NCBI RefSeq assembly: GCF_003589595.1
Contig: NW_020653852.1
Location: forward strand, 4,884,583-4,948,582
Source of the DNA: Hyposmocoma kahamanoa
Taxonomy: Eukaryota; Arthropoda; Insecta; Lepidoptera; Cosmopterigidae
DNA: 64,000 nucleotides
Reading direction: 5' to 3'
The notes under the pieces are model-generated. The model had not been told where the DNA came from. It did not search any database and saw nothing but the letters and a program-made list of their open reading frames with translations. Below are positions 27,901-39,900 of the stretch, piece after piece. A program made the position numbers and the translations under genes. Numbering within the stretch: position 1 is the first letter of the stretch; every line of letters begins with the position of its first letter.

Positions 27901-30900
27901 AAACTAAAATTTTGGCGGCGTGGGCAGAGTAATGCAAACTTCGATTCAGTTTGCTGCGATAAAGTAATATCATTCTATCCCAATGGCATTCGCACATGCC
28001 AACAAACATTTATGGACAAACCAATCCTAGCACTGAACTGTTTTAATTGCTTCATGAAATCAAAGCGTAAAACTAAATTGTAGAAATTATGGGACCGCGG
28101 GGCCCTACATTTGTGGGACCATTACGTGCCTGGTCTGTTTCGCTTATTTGAAAAATCCGTATCGTGACGTTCAGTTAAATCAAAGCCCAAACGTAATCCT
28201 GTTGAATCAAACACAAAAATTTTAATTAACACCGAAATGAAAATGAACCCTTGTGTTGACAAGGCTTTAAAATAAAAATTGACTCCGAAATTGAATTATT
28301 TATATGTAGATATAGCTTTCGATCGGATTAATTTTTACTAAGCTCTTGTTCGATCATTTTTGTTGTTGTAAGAGACTTTGTGACGAGACGAACAAGTCGA
28401 ACTCCTGATGGTAAGCTACACGCCTGTCCATAACAGTTGCACTTTGCCACTGCTCCCGTCATCCTAAGACATAAGTTGACAAGTCCCATGCGCCTATAAT
28501 ATCACCAAACACAAGCTGTACACGTTTTAAATTGTCTACATGTGCACAGAGCACAATGACTGTTATTAAAAACTTAGATAACGTTCTCACAGAGTCGCTA
28601 CACGTATTTCAATACGTAATAAACGTCTCGTTTTTCCATACCACTTTTCAAAAATAGTGGCTCAAAACAAAAGAGTTATTATTTTACTTATGACACCACT
28701 GCATTCATGTATTGTGAATTAGTCACTGAACTTTCCAATGATATACAGTCACGTGACAGCATTCGGGCGGGATACAAAGTCAAAGAATCATAATCATATC
28801 ATTTAGTGCTTTATGTGGTACAAAAGGTCTTAAAGCTATTATTACATTCCAACATAAACCCTGTGGGCACTGCAAATAACTTACTTCACTATACTTATAT
28901 TAATACTAATACTAATACTAATAGGTACACATAAACTCATGCCAACTTAACTTACTATACTGTACACATAATGTCATATACTTTTATTATCGAAATACTC
29001 TTTTAGGTCATAGAAACTGTTCGAGAGCAAGTAACTTTTCGGCGCGTTTGCGAACATGTAATTATTTTCAATGTTTCTTATTCTAAGAGGTATTTTGTTA
29101 TAGACTCTTATGGCCATATTGTGTGTACCCAAGCTAACAATTTCTAAATTTGTAAAAGAACCAATCAATTTGTTTCACGGTCTCAAATTACGTACATAGG
29201 GATTATCACTTCCTTGTCCAAACAAGTGCCTGTATTTTCTTACAAACTTACCAATTTCAAATACATATATTGACGTCAAAGCCACAACGTTCAAACTAAA
29301 AAAATGTGGTCTACAAGTATCTGTTTCCGTTATGTTTGCCAATACTCTCATGCATTTCTTCTGCAGAATAAAGAGGCTGGTAGCATGAGCACTATTACCC
29401 CACAAAATGATACCATAAGTTAGCCAAGCTTGCGCATAGGCGTAATAAGCAGACAAAGCGGTTTACCTTATTCCGGTCATTTATTCCATAAGTAAAATAA
29501 ATTTACACTTGAAAACGTCACTTTTAAACTACTGCTCGTTCACTACGCTGACTTCCCTGAGAAGAACGAGCAAGAAACTGTAGGGAACGCTCTTTTCAAA
29601 TAAACTTAAATTCTTTGGAATGCACTTTGAATCATTTTTTATGGAATCTAGACTTATATCGTCTTTCCATATATCTTTATCTAACACGTAGTCTTGAATT
29701 TTGTAATATGACTATTCAATTAAAATATTTTTAATATACTTTTTAAACTTACGAAATGATAATCTTAATATATGCTTTGCTCAGTTCCCCATAAAAGAGT
29801 CGCTTACCTTGGTTAAACGAAATTATGATAGTATGAGTTTGAACTTAGCTCTAAGGTTAATATTATGGGTATCTTTTTTTTAATTATGTATATTTTTACG
29901 GGCATATAAAATATTTTAGTAAATTTACTGTGATGCCATGACACCATTTCCTTAACTTTTCTCTCGGAGAAACCCGAGAACCTAAACGGTACACAGAACG
30001 AATCGCTCGTTTTTTCAATACAAAAATGGTTTGTGTGTCTGGCGCTTTACCCCACATGAGAATCCCGTAGGACATTATACTACGGATGTAACTAGTCTAG
30101 CAGTACTAACATCAGTAACCTCACGTATTCTGCGGACTGCGTATGCAGCGGAGGTTACGATTGTCTTTTCAATTAGGTATTTTTAAGACAGACCGTTATT
30201 CTAGAAAGCCAATGTATATACGAGTATTATTACCATCTCCAGTAACATCGTTGCCTTTATTCTATAACGCAATAAGTACGGCAGAATTCCACGATTTTGT
30301 ACTCTGTAATTTTCTTTTTATACGTGAGAAGATAGGTGTTTTGTACTCAATAAAAAATTGATTACTCTGCTCGTCACTGTACGCGTAGTTGAAAATCTAA
30401 GTATTCTGCCATACTGCGTTATTGTATAAAGACAATGATACGATTTATAATTTTTTTAATGGTTTTTCTTATTATATAGGCACGTAATACGTAATTGGAA
30501 TATGTGAATAAATGTTAGATTATTTGTTACATAAGCACTTTTATTTATTTCGCAAATGTTGCACTTAGCTATAGTAAGAATGCAAATCCACTCTTATTGT
30601 AATACATGTTGACCTTTAGGCTGTCAACAGATTGACTGCTGCATATTTGCAGCCACGATCTCTGCTGCATGGAGACGATTTTGACTTCGTGAAGTTGATA
30701 ACGACTTTACGCATAACTGCAAACATACAGTCAATCTATTAGCAGCCTTAGCAAATTAAAAACATGCATAATTTCGTTAAGAAAGAAGATATTGATAATA
30801 GTCCCAACTTATGGTATCACGATTTTGTTTAACTAAGGCAAACGATTCTTTTATAGGGAACATACGTTTTTACAATAACATTCCGGAGCATACATTAATA

Positions 30901-32313
30901 TTATCATTTCCTAAATTTAAAACTTACATTAAAAGTAATTTAATTGAAAACTCATATTACAAAATTGTAGACCACGTATTAGATAAAGATGTGTGGAAAG
31001 ACAACATGAGTCCGATTCCATACAAATATGATTCAAAGTCTATTCTATAGCATTTAAATTTATTTGAAAAGATTAATCCCTAGAGTCTCTTGCTCGTTCT
31101 TCTCATGGAGGTCAGCGTAGTGAACGAGCGGTAGCATAGAAAATGACGTTTTCAAGCGTAAAAATTTTACCTAAGGAATGAATGATTCTTTGACTTTAAC
31201 ACAATTTATATTCTACAGCTGCACGATATGTACATAAAAACTCTTATTGCCTGTAAAGGCATGTATTTATATGCTACACTACACGCTCTAACACATAAAC
31301 ACGTTCGTATTTTGGAGGACACCAATGCCTGGTAATAGTACGTTCATCGAATGAATTCTAGCAGCCTGTATACGGGAGCCAGGCTCTGAAAGTTGAACCA
31401 GGTTCAATGCGCTAGCTTAGGCGCTACGTAAACGTAGACACAAGACACACTAACAGGCAACCGTGATTCTTTAATATAAGCCTGTATTTATCTTAAAACA
31501 TGGTTTCTTAAACAATAGTGGCTAGAGCCTCCTTTGAAGGATGGCCTGTGTCAGGAGGGTCTGCTATTTTACGAATAAGTCGTGCACCTGATGGTAAGCG
31601 ACACGCCTGTCTATAACAGTTGCAGACCTTTAAATCGCAAAGATCTAAGAGGCACTGTCACTTCGCCCGTCACAAGTCCCATGTGTCTGTAATTTCACTA
31701 GCATCTTTTACCACCCTTCAAAACCGGAACAAAGTAATGCTGACATTACTGCTTGGCGATAGAAATAGGTAAGGTGGCAGTACTTCCCTTGACGAACTCT
31801 TTCACGAGGGCTCTACTGCTACTTAGCTTACAAGCTCTAGCTACACGTTTCAAAATAAACATAATTAAGTAAGTTAAGAGTCTATATTACCTCAAACGGC
31901 TTTGGTTGATTCCTATGCGGAATCAATTGTGAAGTGAACCAGTGAAAGTGTGGAATCCATCGCTTTGGAATAAATATTTAGTAAAATTAAGGATTATACG
32001 CTGATTCGTAAAAATTTTCACGATAGAAAACAAACACGAACTTACCTCGAAATTTTACAACAAAACCGTTGTATTCAATAGGTATTTTACATATAACATT
32101 TTTTTTAATAACATCTGAACTAAATAGAACACGTACACTATACGATACACAATTTAATTTCGTTGTTGAAATAAAGCCAGTATCGCTGCTGCTCGGCCTA
32201 AGCTAAATGAGCATTATTAGTACGGGAAAAAATAGAATTCCAGCAGAGATAGTATCGACTCGAATATTACTCGAATCGAATATTACTACTACCTTACAAT
32301 GTTTTTATCCATT

Positions 32314-32351
<38 letters not shown>

Positions 32352-32354
32352 TGT

Positions 32355-32390
<36 letters not shown>

Positions 32391-33896
32391 ATTTCTGTGT
32401 GTTTCAGAGTGGCAATCTAGCAGTGCCTACTTACACATTATGCGTCCGTACCGGGTAGATAGGGTAGATTGTGAGGACGGTAATGATGTTTCTAAGATAC
32501 AATTTTCACCACATTCAGACAAGAAGTGGATTCTTTTCCATTCTATTTACGGATGCCAGACGGAGTCTTCTTCACACTACGCACACAATCCGAGATATCG
32601 CTTCGTTGAATCTGAGCCTATAAGACTCTGCTGCTCCTCGATTTATGCTTTTAAAGCTTTTTGCACGCAGGTATAAGGTAATTGTATAAGTAACAGGCAA
32701 GTACACCATAAAGTGAGCTACTGTATTGAAACAGACTGCCCTAACTCCATTAAGGGCGAAATTACGTCACTCGTAGTCTCGTCACGCACGCACCCGATTG
32801 TTTTGTGGGTTCTCATGTATAACACATTGTTTCTTGTTCGCGTTATTTACCTAAGCATCCCTCTTTAGTGATAATACTTCTCATAAAATATCTCCCGCGA
32901 CTATGAAAACAAGTAGACCAATTTCGACATCGAACGGTGTTTTTTTGAAACGTATAAAAATATTGACGATCTTGTGTCTGAAATATTTCACATTAAGTAG
33001 GCACTTACAGTACTTTAGGCAAATATTACACATACCGATACATGTAGGGCAACAAAACAGTGAGAACATACAATAGTAATGTTTATATTCAAGTAAATAA
33101 GAATTATGCATAAAGTTGTAATGAAATCAACGTCTCTTATTGAAAAAATAGAAATTAAACATAATGTATTTTTTTAGATTCTTTTAAAAATTGCAACAAT
33201 TGAAGTTTGATTAAATCAAAGTTTAATATATAAAAAAAAACTTTTCCGAACTAAAACTTGCAAAATTTACAAGAATGTATAATTGCGATTATCGATTATA
33301 CTCGACTCACTCGACAAATCAGAATTTGTAGACAAAAACAAATTATAGAAAAAATTTATTAAATAAAAAAAAAATTTTTGTTCGAATTAGACCTAAAATA
33401 AAAAACGAAATTAACTAACCACACTTCCGAAAAAAACACTGCGTTATTTTGGGAATCTTACTAGTGCTCCAATAAATAAATATGCTGGTATCTATATTTA
33501 TAGTTCACGACGTTGAAGACGATCTCATCAGCCGTGATAACAGAGCCTGTAAAGAGCCCAAAACGTTGTTTGAAAAAGAAATTGATATACTCGACTCCGA
33601 AAAAATTGTTTCATTTCTTATAACTACGTCCATATTACCTAGTCGCTACTGGCATTCATCTCAAAACTGCTTTTAGTCATAGGTTCTTCTGTTTCATTGG
33701 ACGCTATCTTTATAATAAGCTCCAAGATAGGTTTAAAATCTGTGAATTGAACAAATATGAGTGCCGGAAGATATTTGTAAACTGGTCACATAACCTTTGC
33801 TATGAGGACACGGAGGCTATGCTTCATCAATTACAATTAAGCATAATAAATAGGCACATATTCAAACACCACACCCACAATACCCGCAACCAACAA

Positions 33897-33932
<36 letters not shown>

Positions 33933-36900
33933 GCACATGCATCTAATTCGCACGCTAATAATAAGTACTGTCTAGTCCTAGTTTTATAGTTTTATTTTAT
34001 TTTAACAAGTTTAATCATCTGCTCACTTACTCCTTATTACTTTGTAATTAAGTCTCATTATTCAAGGGATGGGGCCTGGTGACTTATAATACATGGAAAA
34101 TATTTACATCAAGCACCAGCTCCCACAATATACTACTGCAATGTACCTAAGATTTATATTGTTTCGTATTTTATGATTATATATGTATATAACTACTAGT
34201 GGTTGACATAACGTATTACCTGTATGTGGAGACGACTGTCAAGAACTGGCTGTACTCGACCGTCTTCAAAAAGTCACAATTTATTTAAGAAGCAATGTGT
34301 ACATTTCTATAAAAAGATTCCAGATGATATTCAAAATTTGGTATTTACGAGGTTTTCTTTTTTTTATAATATCTAGTGACAAAACGAATAATTCTTGCAC
34401 CTGATGGTAAGCTACACGCCTGTCCGTAATATTTGCAGTATGCCACACAGAGCTTTAATCCGCAAAGATCTGAGGGGCACTGCCCCTGTCACCCTGAGAC
34501 ATAAGTTGAAAAGTCCCTTGTGCCTGTAATTTCACCAGTATACTTACCTTTCCAAACCGGACAGCAATAATGCTCACATCACTGCTTGGTGGCAGTAATT
34601 GGCAAGGTAACAGTACTTCCCTGGACGAACTCTTTCGCAAAGAGCTCTACTGCTACTAAATGAAAAATATCAAAAGAAACAAACCCTAATCATAGATTTT
34701 AAGATTTCGTGGTTATTCACTAAATGATTTTCACTAATTAAGGGTTTCGTACCCCGATATAAGTTTACTTTTACCCACAATTCGCAACGGTTACACGCGC
34801 CATGGTCACGAGTTGACTGGCCAGCGGCAGATGACAGCTTTAAGAACAGACATATCTGTCTACCCTCTTTCACTGTCGACAACTACCTTTATCTGGATTA
34901 CTTGTGGCGTTACCATTGTTACTCACTTTTTTCCCACAAACCACACTCAATGTATCCACACGCGAAACTGAAATCGAAACATTTTTGTTTTTTCTATAGT
35001 TTCAACACCAATAAAATTTCTAGCGTGTAATAATAATAAATATTTTTTATATCAAAGGTAAGCAAATTATACTTCGTCATATTCATTAAACTGTACTACT
35101 CATTCGTAACGCAGGTTCTTCTGAGAAGAATGTACAATAAATTCTAAGGGATGTTATTGGTAAATAAACATTTGTGTCCTAGTAAAATTAGTTTAATTAC
35201 TTTTGTTTCTTAAATTACTATTCAATTGAGTTTATTTCTAAAACTAAAGGATAACGAAAGAGCACTTCCTGTCAGAGGCGGATGACACCTACTCCCAAGC
35301 AGCACACCAATATCTAAATATATACTATTAAATATCTAATAGAATTTAATTCGATTGAATATTTTAAGAGTTCAAATTCCCTCAAGATATCTCGAAAAAG
35401 GTTTCTAGATAATTTAAAGTAAAAGTGGGCACAACTTTATTAGTAAATCACAAGAGTGCTTTGAGAAACTATCTGTAGGTAGTGTTAAGAGTGATTCTTA
35501 TATTTTTCCTAAAGTAACCCTTCTAGAATACTACAAGACCATTTATAGAATGTAGACAGTTTTTATTTAGTCTTGTAGACAGTTTTTAGATAATTTATAG
35601 TCTATGATAGTTTTCTTAGTAATATTATTTTAAAACCAAAATACTAAAGCGTTACAAACATAAGACGCAATTCTCTTAATACTAATAGATTTCAAGTTTA
35701 ATGGCTTACAAAATATAAACTATCAAAATTGCAACATGGCGAAATTAGATATAATATGTCTGACTTCTTCGCGCAATGTTTAATCGATTAGAAATCGCGA
35801 ATTGCCGTGCGACTTTAAATACATTGTGAAAAGTGATGTAAAACCTGTCATAAAAGTAATGCGGTCGCTAAATTTCAAATATTTATGTATACAATATAAA
35901 CTTTATAAAAATACAGTTATCAATTTTCGGTTTTAAATATTTAAAGAAAGCTTAAATATACAAAATATCTCACAAAACAAACCATTTCCAAGAAGTTCTA
36001 GGCTTCTTCAAGCTAATTTCAACATAGATTTACTTTTTAAAAAGAAAAGAAATTTTTCTCGGCTACTTCATAGTCATTATTTAAAAATAAAAATGGCGAT
36101 AAGAATTTAAAGCTTTTTTCAAAACACTGTTGGGAGCATTTTGTCTATAGCTTTATCTATAAGGAAACTAGAATACGAAAAGATTATTTTTACTTGCTTT
36201 ATGTAGTTGATCTTGTAGAAGAATAGTCACTCCTATGAAGCTTTTATGATTGTCTACAGAAAGCGATGTTTCTAAGCGATTTTTTTTGACAGTATTACTA
36301 AACCTTTATAAAAGTGAGCGTATTGTGCAATAAAAAACTTTTCAAAACACTAGGTCAAAAAAACAATTTAAAAAGTCCAATTTGTCGCAAAAAAAACCAT
36401 ATTCTGTATAATTATATGGAATGTGTTATATATGACTAGAAAAGTGGATAAATTCCCTATCATATAAATATAAGGAATATTTTAATGTCATACCTAACTT
36501 ATGTTGGAAGAAATAAAATTTTAATTACATAATTGAGGTTATTTCTTCACGCCAACCATATTTCACACAATGATTTCAGAGTATTTTATTGACAGACGGC
36601 ACAATACACATACACAACAATGAAGTACAGTAGTTCACGCGCTCATTTCAATTGTTTTTATCATTTCAGAACACGGAATTACTTCACAATGTTTATTTAT
36701 TTGTCAACAAACTACTACTACTACGTACTACTGTTTTTTGTTCCAAATAAAATAAAATAAAATAAAACAAACAAAACCCAGCTCGCGCGCAAATTACGAC
36801 TATTGTATCCAGTGTTGCCAAGTTGTGGGGAATTTCCCAAATTGTGGGAAATTTCAACTAGATTGGGAATTTTGTGGGGATTGGCGGTATGTGAGGAAAA

Positions 36901-39900
36901 TTTGGAGATTCTAACATTTTATCATTTTGTTTAATCTATCAATTGCTGATGCATCGCTAGTTTGATCGTTACTGTTAGAAACACTGTGATGGACTATATC
37001 GATGTATTTTTCAACATCGCACATCTTTCGTATTATTAACAAGCAGCTTAAATATAATTATTATTAGAGCACTTGGTTCTGAATTATAAAATTATCAGTC
37101 GGTGCGTGTTGAGTTCGCGATTCTGTCTCCCGTTTAGGCCGGTCCCCGGTATGAAGCGAAACGAAATCGCTATTGATAAACAAAGCCGAGCAGTTGGTAC
37201 TTCCACACCTCAACTTACCACTCGTCAACTTTAAATATTAAATATAGGTCGAAATTCATTGATTATTTCTAACATTAAGATAGTGTCACCAAATGCACAA
37301 CAAGCAATCAATTTACTTAATTTTGTAAAGCAAAGAAAAATGATTTTTTTTTTTTTTCAGAGACTGATTACAGATTAATGTCGAATCTAATTAAAATAAA
37401 TAAACGATTTAAGATAATCTAATTGTATAATTAGTTTTACATTTTACATTCACAGCAAACGTAATAGATTATTACATTTTGAGTTTCTTAATTCTTTATA
37501 ATATTTTAAGCGATGTATTTCTAATAAATAATGAAAACTCGAGATGTGGGGAATTTGTGGAGAATATGAACTTTGCTCTCCCCTTTTTTTCTTCCTTTTT
37601 TTTTTCTCCCAATTTGGGAATTTTAACCGTGATTTTTGGGGATTTTGAACAATTGGCATTGGTAACGCTGATTGTATTGAATGATGTGACTTAATATCGA
37701 AGGCTCACCACCTTTACATTGTATTATTTTTTTAAATAAAATCTACTGAAGACGCGCTATAAAGTGTTTGTCAGTACAAACACTACAGAATATCTATAAA
37801 TTAAATATATTTAGAATAAACTTAAGAACACTCGTTTTTAGAGTATTAGTAGACTTTACTGGATGTGTATAAAACAATTTTACTAAAAATAATCAATTGT
37901 TCTACAGGTGAACTTAAAATAAGCACTATGAAAGTAAATCTTAATAGAGATTAAACTTAATTAAGTTGTTTAGTATTAAGAAGGTTTTAAAAGTTTGACT
38001 TGAGTGAAATAAGTGTTTAAGAACAATTTCTACTTTCTAAAATCATTTATCGAGAACTATTATCTAAATCTATACAATATTAAGACTGTTTATAGATATA
38101 ACAGTTTTAAGGCGTATAAAGTGTGCTCCTTGGGCTAGGAAGTAAAAACAACTAAAAAAACAGAAATAAACTTTTTCATTTTTTCATTTATAACATTGGA
38201 ATTGTAAGCACTAAGCATCGGATTCCACACACTAGATATTTCAATGAATCGCGTATTAGCCACGTTAATCTACATTCTTTGCTTATATTATTATAATAAT
38301 ATATAAAATGCAGCTCTTATGTCGTGTGACTGGGATATCTCCTCATTATAAAATCGCATCCATTTAAAGAATTTTGAAAATACCGTGGATCAATAACTGG
38401 AACAATAAGTTCGTTTTTTGTTTAAAGCTATTGAGTAGTAAAAACCGAACGACTTTTAGCCAACCCATTAGTTTTTTCCAGAATGTCTCTCTTCTCGTTG
38501 AAACTTTCAAATCGAATTTCCGAGGGCGAGACTAGTAAGTCCATAACCTAACTCGTTATTCTATATAGGTTCTAGAATTCACAAGTATGCACAACGTTGT
38601 AAATGTTCTCTAACAACCCAATTTAATTTTGCTCGCTATTTTGTACCACTGAACTACAGACCGCAAGGGACCTTTCTATAGTACACATTTCACCAATTCT
38701 CACGAAACCTTTTGTTACGTTTATAATGAAGACAGCTAAGATCCTTATGTAGTGAAATGTAGTGAATTGGTAATTTCTACTTGAACATAGTCTCGTCCTC
38801 ATCTTCATGCAGTATTTTGACAAATATTCGTTTGTCTTGTAATTTACCAACAATTTTCTTCTACTTAGTTATGCAACCAACTGAGGTGAGGTTTTTGCTG
38901 TGTTCAATCATTTCCGAACTTTCCTTTCAATAATTATCTCAGATCTTACTGCGTATATTTTACGTTAGGACGCCTCCGTAAACGCTCAAAAAGCAGATTA
39001 TTGGATTATAATATAACGCGCGTACAATATATATAATATAACGTTTGTATAAAACGTGCGCGTGAAGCGCGTTCGAAGCCCTTACATCGCGTTTCGCGCG
39101 CGTTTAAAACGCGTTGCAAAGATGAGGAAAGGGACGGGGGAGAGACGCGTACTCACGCCACAGCCCTGCTCCGCCACTGGCAATCGTCAATGCCGTCCAC
39201 GGAATAAAAAAACAATGGAAGTGCCTTAAACCTCGATTACTACTAAAACGGCTGCTGCCAAAACTCACACATTCATAATTTAAACACTATGAAATCTTGA
39301 TAATGTTTGTTCGTAGTTTCTAATTTAAAACGATGTAAGAAATTCTGGACTGTTAATGTAATTTCAACTTTACTCTGTTAGCATATCGTTGAAAGTTCAA
39401 TACCTATTATTGCAAGTTACGACGTTTTGATTTGTACATTTATAACTGAAATTTCAATCAATGTCCTGCCATCTAGCGGTCAATAGCTGAACGACGACGA
39501 ATTCGAGATGTTTACTTAGTTCTCTAAAAAAGAAGCGACCATATTGCAGCTGTATCGACTTTACTTTCGTTTCTTTTTACCAAAAAAGTATTAATTGAAA
39601 ATTTATTTAAATTTAACAAAATAAGACATAATGATACGAAACTACGATACTATATGAAACACTACCATGGATAATATTACAAGTATGACTATCATTTTTG
39701 CACTCCCAAGGTAGCAAAATCAGGCTATTTCTACGATTTTCGGGGATTTGCGCGAGATAATTGACACGAGCATAATGGCGGATAAAAATGGCGGACTGAG
39801 CTCATGTATGCGGAACTCTGCGTACTGTTATACACGTGTCACATCAACTAAGCACTTCTACTGTATTTATTGCTCTGTGGTGTCGCCGTATAGCGCGTTT

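Noticed and set aside
32408..32670. Possible cassette exon (open frame between ttcag and cag/gtataag)
   Set aside because: Read in phase 0 after exon 4 it meets a stop within 17 codons. No Ig or other domain, and the upstream part is a GT microsatellite.
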